Assembly (NCBI GenBank): GCA_016788115.1
Contig: JAEURR010000003.1
Span: 409,225-473,224 of the forward strand
DNA: 64,000 nucleotides
Origin: Chthonomonas sp.
GTDB lineage: Bacteria > Armatimonadota > Fimbriimonadia > Fimbriimonadales > Fimbriimonadaceae
Direction: 5' to 3'
Made by a program: the position numbers and the translations under genes. The first letter of the stretch is position 1. Every line of letters starts with the position of its first letter. Of this stretch, positions 42,372-51,896 are shown one piece after another. Under the pieces are notes generated by a model that did no database searches, was not told the DNA's origin, and saw only the letters and a list, made by a program, of their open reading frames with translations.

Positions 42372-43564
42372 GCTTTCACCTCAACGGAGTCGGGACCAGA
42401 CTGAGTCCCGGTAAGCTTCTTGCCCCCGGTCAGGGTCACTTCAACGGGTTCACCGGGCTTGCCTACCCGGGACACCCGGCCGCTCACTTCGATGGCGGCA
42501 TTGCCCGCCAAGACCAGAACTTTCACATTCATGCCAACCCGCAAGGGATCCGGCACGCCGCTGCGCAAGAGCGCGATCGTTCGTCGGTTCACGACTGCGC
42601 CCTCGACGAGCACTGCCACCGTGACCCGGAAGCCTTGAGCATTGGGTGTCGCGTCTTCGACACGCAACGACCGTTCGCCGATAGGAACAGTCAGGCTCCC
42701 CTGGCCGCGATCAAGTTTGAGCGTGCCGTAGCGGCCAAACTTCTCTTCCAGCGCCTGAACCGCCGTCGCCTCGAAGTCGGCATCGGTCACGATCTGCCCC
42801 GCGCGGGTCACCGTCGCATTCTCGGGCAGGCCGATGCGGACACGATTCAGATCAATCCCCGCTCCACGCAACCGGGCGTTGATGCGCGCGAGATCCAGCC
42901 GGCGCAACACACCCACGGCAGGGGTGTCGCCAATCTCGATCGTCTGCAACATCTGGATAAGCTTGCTATCGCCCTTCAGCACCGCGATCTGTCCGAGCGT
43001 GAAGTAGTCGGTTTGCACTTGACTCTGTCGCCGAATTCCGATCCCGACCCCCGAGGTCGGAGGGACCGGGACGGCAACCGATTCTGCATTCGCCAGGGGC
43101 TCTTTGACCACTGGCTCTCGTTTCAGGGTTGCGGATGGCTGGGGCTGAGGCTTTGACGCGGCGAGCACGGCGGCCTTCCCTTCGCCAAATCGGATGACGC
43201 CTGTCGTCCCTTCGCCTGGGTTTGCCAAGCTGGGGCGGTCCGGCGACGCATAAAAGCCGCTCGGCTGCTGCGACGGTTGGCTCGCGAAGACGCCGAGGAC
43301 GATCTGGCCAAGCTTCGCGCCGTGCGCAGACACCGTTCCGTCGAGGCCTATCTCGAGTTGGCTCACGTCGCCCGAGTAGCTGATTGCAGGCAAGAACGTC
43401 GCGCCGCCTTCCAGGGCGAGCTTGCCGGCAGAGACCGTCAGCGAGCCCGAGCGAGCGAAGACGACTCGACCCTCTCGCACGAGGCGCAAATATCCTTCGC
43501 CATCGACTCGGATCTGCGAGTTTGCGTTCGCGGCTAGAAGCAATGAAAGTGTACAAAGGGTCAT
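42368..43564 (-). CDS. flgA: FlgA (P-ring chaperone) fused to an N-terminal FlgG-like domain
   Basis: A 398-residue protein, about 180 residues longer than usual FlgA. After a short signal-like start (to about residue 17), residues 18-125 follow the FlgG/FlgF core: VDGEGYLRLVREGRVVFARSGS, LEIGLDGTVSAHGAKLGQIVLGVFAS, GFYAS...PGEGTTGVIRFG. The N- and C-terminal axial helices of FlgG are missing. A Pro-rich linker follows, and residues ~175-398 are FlgA with its SAF domain (VLRRLDLARINARLRGAGIDL, LPENATVTRAGQIVTDADFEATA, VKVLVLAGNAAIEVSGRVSRVGKPGEPVEV). SD AAGAGG lies before the ATG, 3 nt after the flgG stop. Confidence 0.85.
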   Translation of the reverse strand: MTLCTLSLLLAANANSQIRVDGEGYLRLVREGRVVFARSGSLTVSAGKLALEGGATFLPAISYSGDVSQLEIGLDGTVSAHGAKLGQIVLGVFASQPSQQPSGFYASPDRPSLANPGEGTTGVIRFGEGKAAVLAASKPQPQPSATLKREPVVKEPLANAESVAVPVPPTSGVGIGIRRQSQVQTDYFTLGQIAVLKGDSKLIQMLQTIEIGDTPAVGVLRRLDLARINARLRGAGIDLNRVRIGLPENATVTRAGQIVTDADFEATAVQALEEKFGRYGTLKLDRGQGSLTVPIGERSLRVEDATPNAQGFRVTVAVLVEGAVVNRRTIALLRSGVPDPLRVGMNVKVLVLAGNAAIEVSGRVSRVGKPGEPVEVTLTGGKKLTGTQSGPDSVEVKA

Positions 43565-43567
43565 GAA

Positions 43568-44356
43568 TTACCTCTTGAGCTGGTTCAGGACCGAGAGCAT
43601 GTCGTCGGCGGTTTGGATGGCCTTCGAGTTGATTTCGTAGGCGCGCTGCGCCAAGATCATGCGGACCATTTCTTCGACGACCTGTACGTTCGAACCCTCA
43701 AGGTGCTGACTTTGGATGGTTCCAGAACCACCTTGTCCAGGTTCCGTTTCTTGCGGATCGCCGCTGGCACCACCTGCTTGGAAGAGGTTCTGTCCAATAC
43801 GGGTCAAACCTGCGGGGTTGGAGAACAGCGTGATCCGAACGTTTCCTAGCTGCGTGGGCTGCGACGATCCGGGAAGGATCGCGGACACGATGCCGGCGGA
43901 AGAAATCGTAATCGCCTGGGCACCCGTGGGAACCGTGATGTTCGGGACGAGAGGGTAGCCGTCATTGTTAACGAGCAGTCCCGCAGAGTCCATCTTGAAC
44001 GCACCATCACGCGTGTACGCCAGCGTGCCGTCAGGACGTTCGACGCCGAAGAAGCCTTCGCCAACGATGGCCATGTCGATCGGATTGCCCGTCGATTGGA
44101 GAGCGCCCTGCTTAAACGACGATGCCGTCGCGGCCAGACGTGCACCAAGGCCGACCTGGATCGGCTCGGGGAGCGCCACGTTACCAAAGTTCTGCGCACC
44201 CGACGCACGCGTCGTTTGGTACATCAAGTCCATGAACTGCGCCAACTGCGATTTGAAAGCGGTCGTGTTCACGTTCGCCAGGTTGTTGGCGATGACGTCT
44301 AGGTTATTCTGCTGGGCGATCATTCCTGTGCCCGCGGTGGTCAAAGAACGCATCAT
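43568..44356 (-). CDS. flgG: Flagellar distal rod protein FlgG
   Basis: A 262-residue rod protein. The N-terminus (MMRSLTTAGTGMIAQQNNLDVIANNLANVNTTAFKSQ), the GEGFFGVERPDGTLAYTRDGAFKMDSAGLLVNNDGYPL core and the C-terminal LEGSNVQVVEEMVRMILAQRAYEINSKAIQTADDML are all FlgG type. AGGAG lies 11 nt before the ATG. The 112-nt gap upstream (44357-44468) is the longest in the operon and has no gene. Confidence 0.95.
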   Translation of the reverse strand: MMRSLTTAGTGMIAQQNNLDVIANNLANVNTTAFKSQLAQFMDLMYQTTRASGAQNFGNVALPEPIQVGLGARLAATASSFKQGALQSTGNPIDMAIVGEGFFGVERPDGTLAYTRDGAFKMDSAGLLVNNDGYPLVPNITVPTGAQAITISSAGIVSAILPGSSQPTQLGNVRITLFSNPAGLTRIGQNLFQAGGASGDPQETEPGQGGSGTIQSQHLEGSNVQVVEEMVRMILAQRAYEINSKAIQTADDMLSVLNQLKR

Positions 44357-44468
44357 AAGCGGCGGTATCTCCTGTTTTCTGCGCGTCGTGCGCGTGCTTG
44401 TCCGCCGTCCTGGCCTGGTATCGCCCGTGCCCTCTTGGCAATCGGGGTGGTGATCAAATCAAAGTGGT

Positions 44469-45245
44469 TTACGTGCCTCGGAGGACCTCCAAGAGGCGTC
44501 CGTTGTTTTCGTCCTGCGTTGTGATTGCCTTCTGCGCGAGTTCAAAGGCGCGGCTCACGGTGATCATCTGGATCATCGTTTCGACCGTGTTGACATTGCT
44601 CCCTTCGAGCGCTCGCTGCTGGACGCGGCCTGCTTCAAATGGCTCGACCTCACGCCCTTCGTATAGATTCGAGCCGAGTTTGGTGAAATCGCCACGGAAG
44701 AGACCAATCTGCGCATTTGCCCCATTCCCGTCAATGAGCGGGCCGACGTTACCCTTCTCGTCGATCGTCGCAGGACGCGTCGGATCGAGATAGATCGGTT
44801 GAAGGTTCTGGTCCAACACCGGGTACTGAGAGTTCAAAGGAGGTTGGGAGCGAGTGACGAGCATGCCGCCCTCGCCGTACTGAAACGCCCCGTCGCGAGT
44901 GTAAACGACCTGCGGCTCGGACTCGCCGGGCCGCGCCGGAAGCTGAACTGCGAAGAGACCTTCGTCCGTGATGATGGCGACGTCGAGCGGATTGTCGGTG
45001 GTGGATAGTGTCCCCACCGTCCATGCGGTGTACATCTTGGTTGCGGTGGGACCCGCGCCAAGAGTGCCTACCCGCTCTCCCGCGCCCCCATTCGAATTGA
45101 GCGATCGCTCCATCCAATCGTGGAACACGATGCCATCACGCTTGAAGCCGACCGTGTTGACGTTCGCCAAGTTATTGGAAACCACGTCGAGCCATTGCTG
45201 ACTCGCCATCATTCCGCTTGCTGCACCGTAAATTCCTCGGTTCAT
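44469..45245 (-). CDS. flgF: Flagellar proximal rod protein FlgF-like
   Basis: I start at the ATG at 45245 (MNRGIYGAASGMMASQQWLDVVSNNLANVNTVGFKRD), the standard rod-protein N-terminus; the frame is open 54 nt further. The 258-residue protein has the FlgF/G core and a C-terminal axial helix (LEGSNVNTVETMIQMITVSRAFELAQKAITTQDE). It is the first flagellar gene of the cluster and lies 101 nt after mutS, where I see no clear sigma-54 or sigma-28 promoter. Confidence 0.9.
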   Translation of the reverse strand: MNRGIYGAASGMMASQQWLDVVSNNLANVNTVGFKRDGIVFHDWMERSLNSNGGAGERVGTLGAGPTATKMYTAWTVGTLSTTDNPLDVAIITDEGLFAVQLPARPGESEPQVVYTRDGAFQYGEGGMLVTRSQPPLNSQYPVLDQNLQPIYLDPTRPATIDEKGNVGPLIDGNGANAQIGLFRGDFTKLGSNLYEGREVEPFEAGRVQQRALEGSNVNTVETMIQMITVSRAFELAQKAITTQDENNGRLLEVLRGT

Positions 45246-45346
45246 CCCACCATCGTTATTGGCGGGTACGTCCAGAGCGTTACCCTCCGAATCTCGCAAT
45301 CAACTCTAGGTTTGGGGATTCTGAACCTGGAAATGTGGAATATGGG

Positions 45347-47926
45347 TCAGTTTTTGAGGCTTGATTTCCAGCCATCGAGGAGCTGCATCGCCTGCAATGG
45401 AGTCAGTTGATTGAGATCCAGATCGCGTAACTGTCGCACCACCTCGGGCTCCTCTTGCTCGAACAGCGTGAGCTGCACCCGGTTCTGGATGGGGGCGACC
45501 GCACGGGGCGCCTCTTGTGTTTGCTCCAACTCCGCAAGGATCGCGGTGGCGCGGCTGAGCACCCAGCTGGGCATCCCGGCCGCGCGCGCCACGTGGATGC
45601 CGTAACTGCGGTCGGTGCCCCCGGGGAGCACCTTGTGTGTCCAGAGGATTTGGTCGCCCACCTCCTGCACTCCCACGCGGGAATTGTGGATCGAATCGAT
45701 CTGGTCGGCCAGCACGTTAAGCTGATGGTAGTGGGTGGCGAAGAGGACCTTTGCGCCTTGCTCGGATAACCGTTCGATCATCGCCCAGGCGATCGCAAGC
45801 CCATCATACGTGCTCGTTCCCCGCCCGACCTCGTCGAGCACCACCAAGGATCGTGAAGTCGCGTGGTTGAGTATGTATGCACTCTCCAGCATCTCAACCA
45901 TAAACGTAGACTGACCCAAAGCGAGTTCATCCTTTGCCCCAATTCGCGCGAAAATTGCATCGCAGACTCCTAACTTCGCCGATTTTGCGGGCACAAAACT
46001 GCCCATCTGTGCAAGAATTGCGATCAATGCGTTTTGCCGAAGAAACGTGGATTTGCCGCTCATGTTCGGGCCCGTGAGCACCATCATGCGCATACCTCCC
46101 GGTGTGCCCGGCGGTAGCACGGTGAGGTCGTTGGGCACGAACTGGGTGCCAGAATCCTCGACCACGGGGTGCCGCCCGCCCTCGATCACGATCGAGTCTT
46201 CTTCGTGCATGACCGGGCGAACATAGTCACGTCGCACGGCAACCTCGGCCAGATTGCTCAGCACGTCGACTTCGGCGACCGCGCGCGCGGTACGGAGGAT
46301 GCTGCCGCTGTGTCCGGCGACATCCATGCGCAAGTGGTGGAAGATCTCGCTCTCAAGCGCGACGGCCTTTTCGCTAGCCCCCAGCACGCTGCTCTCGTGC
46401 TCCTTCAGCTCGGCGGTGATGTACCGCTCAGCGTTCGCGGTGGTTTGCTTGCGAATGTAGTGCGCGGGGACCTTCTCGCTATCCCTCTTGGACACTTCCA
46501 AGTAGTAGCCGAATACCGAGTTGTAACCGACTTTCAGGCCCGTTATTCCGGTTGCCGCCTTCTCCTGCGCCTCAAGTTTGGCGATGTACTCCCTGCCTTG
46601 CTTCCCTGCGCCGCGCAAACGGTCCAGTTCCAGGTCGTACCCATCACGGATAACTCCGCCGTCGCGAAGCGTTAGAGGTGGCTCCGCGATGAGCGCTTGG
46701 CCGAGCTTGAGGGCAAGCTCGCGGTGGTCCTGCATCTGCGCAGTCAACTCGGCGATGCGTCCAAATGCTACGGGTTCCAAATAATCTTGCAATTGGGGTA
46801 ATTGGCTCAGAGACGCCGCGATCGCACCCAAATCTCGCGGCGATGCCAACCCCGTGGAGCATCGCGAGATGAGCCGTTCCAAGTCAGCAACGCGCCGCAG
46901 GGCGTCGCGCAGGTCGGCTCGGGCGATCGGCTGCGTCACCCACGTTTCGACCGCACCGTGACGCATTCGTATGGTATCCAATTGAAGCACGGGCTGTTCG
47001 ACCCAACGACGCAAAAGGCGCGAACCCATCGCCGTCACCGTCTGATCGACGACCGACAGGAGCGTATTGCGGCGGGAGCCGTCGGACAGGTTGTGGGTCA
47101 GCTCCAACGAACGGCGCGTCGCGGGATCGATGCTGAGAAAGTCGTCGACCGCGTAGGTCGCGAGCGTGTCCACGTGGGCCAGATCGAGCTTGTTCGCCTC
47201 GGCGTAGGACAAGATCATCGACGCGGCCACCACCGCGCTGGGCTTCTCTTCACAACCGAATCCGCGCAGGCTTCCGACTCCCAGTCGTTGAAGCACGGCC
47301 CGTTCGGCCCGGTCCTCCCGAGGGGCGTCCAGTTCGCTCATGGCAACGCCGAGCCCAACCTTCGCTGACTCTCCAATCTCCGCCGCATCGGAATTCACCA
47401 ACAGTTCGCGCGGTCGGATTCGCGCGAGCTCCTGAAGCAACCGGTCCGTCCACTGCTCGCCCTCGAGCTCGGTGACCAGAAACTCCCCCGTTGAGGGGTC
47501 CAACGTTGCAAGTCCCGCTCGACCGCCCCTGACACAGATCGCTGCGAGGAAGTTGTTCTGCCCCGAGGCGAGCATGGAGTCGTCCATGAGCGTGCCCGGG
47601 GTCAGAACCCGAGTGACCGCGCGGCGCACCAAGCCCTTCGCCGCCTTGGGGTCCTCCACTTGGTCGCAGAGCGCCACTTTGTGTCCGGATTGGACAAGCA
47701 TGGCGAGATACTTCTCGACAGAATGGAACGGAACACCGGCCATCGAGACACGGCCGTTAGAGCCGTCCTCGCGTCCGGTCAGCGTGATGGAGAGGGTGGC
47801 CGCGGCGGTCTCAGCGTCTTCACCATAGAACTCATAGAAGTCCCCCACCCGCATGGCCAAGAGCACACCCGGATGCTCGGCCTTGTGCGCGAAATACTGG
47901 CGCAGCATGGGGGTTTGAGCACGCAC
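45347..47926 (-). CDS. mutS: DNA mismatch repair protein MutS
   Basis: About 859 residues from a GTG at 47926 (VRAQTPMLRQYFAHKAEHPGVLL); the frame stays open to 48175 but that stretch lies inside argS and has no MutS similarity. ATG at 47908 is the other option. The mismatch wedge is FYEFY (in MRVGDFYEFYGED). The ATPase has TGPNMSGKST, the DELALGQSTFMVEM loop, LVLDEVGRGTSTYDG and a C-terminal LTPLQAMQLLD. It recognises mispairs and recruits MutL. It lies 20 nt after the argS stop, so the two are probably cotranscribed. Confidence 0.95.
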   Translation of the reverse strand: MRAQTPMLRQYFAHKAEHPGVLLAMRVGDFYEFYGEDAETAAATLSITLTGREDGSNGRVSMAGVPFHSVEKYLAMLVQSGHKVALCDQVEDPKAAKGLVRRAVTRVLTPGTLMDDSMLASGQNNFLAAICVRGGRAGLATLDPSTGEFLVTELEGEQWTDRLLQELARIRPRELLVNSDAAEIGESAKVGLGVAMSELDAPREDRAERAVLQRLGVGSLRGFGCEEKPSAVVAASMILSYAEANKLDLAHVDTLATYAVDDFLSIDPATRRSLELTHNLSDGSRRNTLLSVVDQTVTAMGSRLLRRWVEQPVLQLDTIRMRHGAVETWVTQPIARADLRDALRRVADLERLISRCSTGLASPRDLGAIAASLSQLPQLQDYLEPVAFGRIAELTAQMQDHRELALKLGQALIAEPPLTLRDGGVIRDGYDLELDRLRGAGKQGREYIAKLEAQEKAATGITGLKVGYNSVFGYYLEVSKRDSEKVPAHYIRKQTTANAERYITAELKEHESSVLGASEKAVALESEIFHHLRMDVAGHSGSILRTARAVAEVDVLSNLAEVAVRRDYVRPVMHEEDSIVIEGGRHPVVEDSGTQFVPNDLTVLPPGTPGGMRMMVLTGPNMSGKSTFLRQNALIAILAQMGSFVPAKSAKLGVCDAIFARIGAKDELALGQSTFMVEMLESAYILNHATSRSLVVLDEVGRGTSTYDGLAIAWAMIERLSEQGAKVLFATHYHQLNVLADQIDSIHNSRVGVQEVGDQILWTHKVLPGGTDRSYGIHVARAAGMPSWVLSRATAILAELEQTQEAPRAVAPIQNRVQLTLFEQEEPEVVRQLRDLDLNQLTPLQAMQLLDGWKSSLKN

Positions 47927-47946
47927 CCACAGATGATACTCGCCGA

Positions 47947-49899
47947 CTAGGCGCCCGATTCTGCGCGCGACATCCGTTCCGGCGCCGAGACCCCTAGGAG
48001 CGCGAGCGCCCCACGAAGCGCGGCGCGGGTCGCCTCGCACAACGCCAGCCGCGCCGAGCTGATCGCTGGCTCTTCGACCTGTACCACGCGGCAAGTGTCG
48101 TAGAACGAGTGGTACGCCCGGGCAAGCGCGATGGAGTAAGTCGCCAAGCGGTGCACGCCGTGGTCCGCGGCGCAACGCTGCACCTCGCCGGGCAAGTCGA
48201 CAATCTTCTTGATGAGGTCAAGCTCTCGGGGGTGGGCCAACAGCCGCAGATGCTCGGGGCTCGCCGCCAACCCAGCCTCCTCCCCCTTGGCGATGACACT
48301 ACTGATCCTGGCGTGGGCGTATTGGACGTAGAACACTGGGTTCTCGTCGCTCTGTCGCTCCGCCAAGTCAAGGTCGAAATCGAACGTCGTATCGTGGGAG
48401 CGAAGAAGGTAGAAGAACCGTGCGACGTCTTTGCCCGCCTCGCGCTGTTCGTCCTTGGATCCGGTCGGACGCACGTTCGTGCCGATCTCGCGCATCAGGT
48501 CGGAGAGCGCATAGATGTTGCCGTCGCGCTTGCGCATGGGAGCGGGTTTGCCGTCCTTCAGGAATCGGACGAGCTGGTAGATCTGCACTTCTAGCTTCTG
48601 GCGAGCCAGATCCAGCGCGGCTCCGCAGCGAACTCGCTGTGCTGAGCTCTCGAAGAGCTGAGCCTCCGCCTCGGTCAACTCCGTTTCTAACGCATCTCCC
48701 TCGGGGACCAACCCTTCGGCGAGCAGAAGCGCGGCGAGGACAGCCTGCAGGCGACCGATGTACCCGTGGTGGTCGGGGCCGAGAACCGTGATCAGCCTGT
48801 CGGCATTGGGGGGGCGATTGAACTTGTCCCAGTGGTAAGCGACGTCGCTGGAGATGTAGGTGAGACGTCCATCTTGGCGACGCAGAACGCGGTCCATGTC
48901 GTCACCGAAGCGGGTGGACCGAAGCCAAAGGGTCGGGCTGGCCGCGGGTTCCGCCCCATTTGCAGCATTCCCTTCGTCATCGACAAGACCGACCTGAGCT
49001 TCTCGCTCGACTTCGGCGATGACTCCGCCCTTGGCCAGCTTCAGTTTTGAGCGCACGGGCTGATCGTCGGCCACGCCTCCCGCGACCAAGCGATCGATCT
49101 CGGTGGCGACCGCTCCGCTGTCATGGAGCGACTGCTCGGAAAACCAGCAGTCGAACTCGACACCGAAGTCGGTGAGCGCCTCTCGCTGCGCATGCAGCAT
49201 CTGCGCTTGGGACTGCTGCTGCCACCAGCCGATGTCATCGGGGTTGTCCGGGGCAGCGAGGGCTTTGCCCACCGCCTCCACGTAGTCCCCCTTGTAACCG
49301 CCATCAGGGAACTCGGCACCGACCACGCCGTTGGCGACCTGAGCGAAGTAGCGAACGCTCGCAGCAAAGAGCCGCATCTGCTCGCTGTTCACGCCGTCGT
49401 TGATGTAGTACTCGCGGTGGACGGTGTTGCCCGCCGCGGCCAATACGTTGCAAAGCGCGCTCCCATACGCCGCGCCGCGACCCGAGCCGATGGTAATCGG
49501 ACCGTTCGGGTTCACGGATACAAACTCGACGTTGATCCTCTGGCCGGATCCTGCGAGTGATCGGTAGAAAGATTCCGGAGCATCCAGCACCGGGGCCAAG
49601 CTCGAAGCGATAACCCATGGCTGGAGTCGAAAGTTCAGGAATCCCGGGCCTGCGACCTCGATCGCTTCAAAGACCTCGCCGTCCTCCATCGCTCTGGCAA
49701 GCATGTGCGCAAACTCTGGCGGGGTCAGGCCCAACTTCTTGGCGAGCGCGAGCGCAATGTTGCAAGCGTAGTCACCGTGTTCAGGGCTTCTGGGCTCAGA
49801 GATCTCCACCGACTGCACGTCGACGGTAGGGATCTCGCCCTCCGCCGACAGGGCTGAGAGCGCGGCCACGACTTTCTCGGAAATGAAGCTGCGAATCAA
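47947..49899 (-). CDS. argS: Arginyl-tRNA synthetase with altered HIGH motif
   Basis: A 650-residue class I synthetase with the N-terminal Add1 domain (about 1-110), a catalytic domain and a helical anticodon-binding domain (YVQYAHARISSVI onward). The ATP site normally reads PLHVGHGR but here reads PITIGSGR, so both His of HIGH are lost (TIGS). The downstream features GAAYGSALCNVLAAAG, REYYINDG, LGPDHHGYIGRLQA and FDFDLDLA are intact. The KMSK region reads MRKRDGN. The start is TTG at 49899; no better start or SD is seen. It charges tRNA-Arg; as the likely housekeeping gene it is presumably active. Confidence 0.93.
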   Translation of the reverse strand: MIRSFISEKVVAALSALSAEGEIPTVDVQSVEISEPRSPEHGDYACNIALALAKKLGLTPPEFAHMLARAMEDGEVFEAIEVAGPGFLNFRLQPWVIASSLAPVLDAPESFYRSLAGSGQRINVEFVSVNPNGPITIGSGRGAAYGSALCNVLAAAGNTVHREYYINDGVNSEQMRLFAASVRYFAQVANGVVGAEFPDGGYKGDYVEAVGKALAAPDNPDDIGWWQQQSQAQMLHAQREALTDFGVEFDCWFSEQSLHDSGAVATEIDRLVAGGVADDQPVRSKLKLAKGGVIAEVEREAQVGLVDDEGNAANGAEPAASPTLWLRSTRFGDDMDRVLRRQDGRLTYISSDVAYHWDKFNRPPNADRLITVLGPDHHGYIGRLQAVLAALLLAEGLVPEGDALETELTEAEAQLFESSAQRVRCGAALDLARQKLEVQIYQLVRFLKDGKPAPMRKRDGNIYALSDLMREIGTNVRPTGSKDEQREAGKDVARFFYLLRSHDTTFDFDLDLAERQSDENPVFYVQYAHARISSVIAKGEEAGLAASPEHLRLLAHPRELDLIKKIVDLPGEVQRCAADHGVHRLATYSIALARAYHSFYDTCRVVQVEEPAISSARLALCEATRAALRGALALLGVSAPERMSRAESGA

Positions 49900-49935
49900 A
49901 GTACCGTTGGGTGTACCCGAAGCTCGCCGAACGCG

Positions 49936-50781
49936 TCAGGTGCTCAGGTCAAGGCTCACGTCGAGATTGGGGGCACTGTGGGTGATCCAACCGACCGAGA
50001 TGAGATCGACCCCCGTCTCAGCGTAAGCTCGCACGGTTTCAAGGGTGATGCCCCCGCTCGCCTCCAGCACGACCTTCCCTGCGGCAATTCGAACACACTC
50101 GGTGACTTCGGCGGGGCTCATGTTGTCGAGCATGATGACGTCAGCCCCGCCATCAAGCGCCTGTTGGAGCTGCGGGACGTCGTCCACCTCAATCTCAATC
50201 TTCACCAGGTGTCCTGCGCGCTTGCGGGCCGCGTCGAGCGCAGGGCGAATCCCGCCCGCCGCAATTCGGTGGTTGTCTTTGATGAGCACCGCGTCGTACA
50301 GACCGAACCGGTGGTTCATGCCTCCGCCGCACCGCACCGCGAACTTCTCCAACGCGCGAAGGGTCGGCGCCGTCTTTCGGGTGCAAACGATGCGCGCTCG
50401 TGTCCCGTGAATCCGATCCACGAGTGCACGCGTCGTCGTTGCAATGCCGCTCAGGTGCCCAAGGAAGTTCAGCGCGGTGCGCTCCGCAGCAAGAATGGAG
50501 GCAGTCGCACCATGGACCTGCATCAACTCTTCGCCCGCTCGGACGGTTGCTCCTTCGCCGACTTCGGTGGTCAACTTCAGTGTGGGATCGACTTGGCGGA
50601 AGACCTCGGCCGCAATACAGAGTCCGGCGACGACGCCCGCTTTGCGCGCCACGATACTTCCCACCGACTGCGAGCCTGCGGGCAGGCATGCGGCACTGGT
50701 CAGATCACCCGCTTGGCCCAAGTCCTCGGCCAAAGCGGCCTTCACCAAATCACGGAAGTGAGCGGGGTGGAGCGAGTCCAT
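49936..50781 (-). CDS. nadC: Nicotinate-nucleotide pyrophosphorylase (carboxylating)
   Basis: A 281-residue quinolinate phosphoribosyltransferase, which makes nicotinate mononucleotide from quinolinate and PRPP. Signatures are ERTALNFLGHLSGIATTTR, TRKTAPTLRALEKFAVRCGGGMNHRFGLYDAVLIKDNH, IEIEVDD, IMLDNMSP and LEASGGITLETV. The family TRKTTPG has PT in place of PG. AGGA lies before the ATG. It is the last gene after nadA-nadB-lacI, 33 nt after lacI. Confidence 0.95.
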   Translation of the reverse strand: MDSLHPAHFRDLVKAALAEDLGQAGDLTSAACLPAGSQSVGSIVARKAGVVAGLCIAAEVFRQVDPTLKLTTEVGEGATVRAGEELMQVHGATASILAAERTALNFLGHLSGIATTTRALVDRIHGTRARIVCTRKTAPTLRALEKFAVRCGGGMNHRFGLYDAVLIKDNHRIAAGGIRPALDAARKRAGHLVKIEIEVDDVPQLQQALDGGADVIMLDNMSPAEVTECVRIAAGKVVLEASGGITLETVRAYAETGVDLISVGWITHSAPNLDVSLDLST

Positions 50782-50814
50782 AGTCCTGTCTGAGTTTTAC
50801 CCGGAGGGTCGACC

Positions 50815-51843
50815 CTAAACAGACCGAACGCGATCGATCAGGCACATTGGCAGCTCGACGATTCGCGATTCCAATTCTGGATTCTCGATCCGCTCCAGCA
50901 TCCACATCCAAGCCTGCTTCACGATGACGTTCAGTTCGTTCTGGATGGTCGAGATCGGGACCGGAAAATCGGCAGACTCCGGATAGTCCCCCACGCCCCA
51001 GAGCTCGCAGTCCGCGGGGATGCTCACACCCGAAGACATCAATGCTCGCGCTGCTCCGATCGCCAGGTCGTCCGTGAATCCAAAGACGCAGTCAGGGGCG
51101 GGGTTCGAGGCGAGGTACTCGCGCATCACGCACTCCGCCGCCCAGGGCGATTCCGACGGAACCGGAAGGAGCACCGGCTCAAGCCCGAACTCCTCGACCG
51201 CGCGACAAAAACCCCGCCTTCTTCGTTCGCGGGGATAGTTCTCAGCAACCCACTTCACCGTCAGGTGGACCGGCCGATTCCGTCCTTTGGAGAGCATACG
51301 ATGCACCGCATCGTATGCCGCTTCCTCCAGCTGCCAAGTGACCGAGTCACCATTCGAAACCAGCTCGTAGCCGAACACACAGATCGGGACGTGGTCGTTG
51401 CGATTGTCCTCGCGGTACGCCTCGATCGCCTTGCCAGCATCTATCGAGAAGATGCCATCGACGGGGTAACTGCCGGGGATCTTGCCCGTTTTCGTTAGCG
51501 CATCGCGCCCTCCAAGCCCATAGACCAGCACGTCATAGTTGGATTCGCGGGAGAGCTGGTAAATCTCGTTCAAGAAGCGCATGTAGGTCACGACCGGTCG
51601 GTCGATGGGCATCCACACCGCGAGCAGGTTCGACCGCCCGGTCTTCATCGCCTGGGCCTGGCGGTTCGGTTGGTAGTTCAGCTTGTCCGCCGCTTCACGG
51701 ACCCGAGCTCGGGTCTCCTGCGAAATGCGAACAGTAACGTTGCCCGTCAGCACATGCGAGACGGTGGGGATTGAGACGCCAGCAAGCTCGGCCACATCCT
51801 GAAGGGTGGGCCGACGACGTGGGTTGGGTCGCAGCTCGCTCAT
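50815..51843 (-). CDS. LacI-family transcriptional regulator inside the NAD gene cluster
   Basis: A 342-residue regulator with a LacI-type helix-turn-helix (TLQDVAELAGVSIPTVSHVLTGN, about residues 13-35), the hinge helix region (RVREAADKLNYQPNRQAQAMKTGRSN) and a periplasmic-binding-protein-like effector domain. Most relatives bind sugars; the effector here is unknown. It sits between nadB and nadC on the same strand, so it may control NAD synthesis, which would be unusual for this family. TACAAT (51878-51883) lies 34 nt before the ATG. Confidence 0.92.
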   Translation of the reverse strand: MSELRPNPRRRPTLQDVAELAGVSIPTVSHVLTGNVTVRISQETRARVREAADKLNYQPNRQAQAMKTGRSNLLAVWMPIDRPVVTYMRFLNEIYQLSRESNYDVLVYGLGGRDALTKTGKIPGSYPVDGIFSIDAGKAIEAYREDNRNDHVPICVFGYELVSNGDSVTWQLEEAAYDAVHRMLSKGRNRPVHLTVKWVAENYPRERRRRGFCRAVEEFGLEPVLLPVPSESPWAAECVMREYLASNPAPDCVFGFTDDLAIGAARALMSSGVSIPADCELWGVGDYPESADFPVPISTIQNELNVIVKQAWMWMLERIENPELESRIVELPMCLIDRVRSV

Positions 51844-51877
51844 AGTCGTTGAAGATCCCTAGCGCAAGTTAGGTGCT

Positions 51878-51883
51878 ATTGTA
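51878..51883 (-). promoter_or_regulatory. -10 element of lacI
   Basis: TACAAT on the minus strand in the context CTAGTACAATAG, identical over 12 nt to the hisC promoter. It allows separate transcription of lacI-nadC. nadA has a related CTAGTACACTAA. Confidence 0.5.
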
Positions 51884-51896
51884 CTAGCCTTTGGAC

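Noticed and set aside
45246..45346. Sigma-54 or sigma-28 promoter before flgF
   Set aside because: No TGGCAC-N5-TTGC or TAAA-N15-CCGATAA pattern is seen in the 101-nt gap.
47927..48175. N-terminal extension of mutS into argS
   Set aside because: The Arg-rich extension lies within the argS coding region and does not match MutS.
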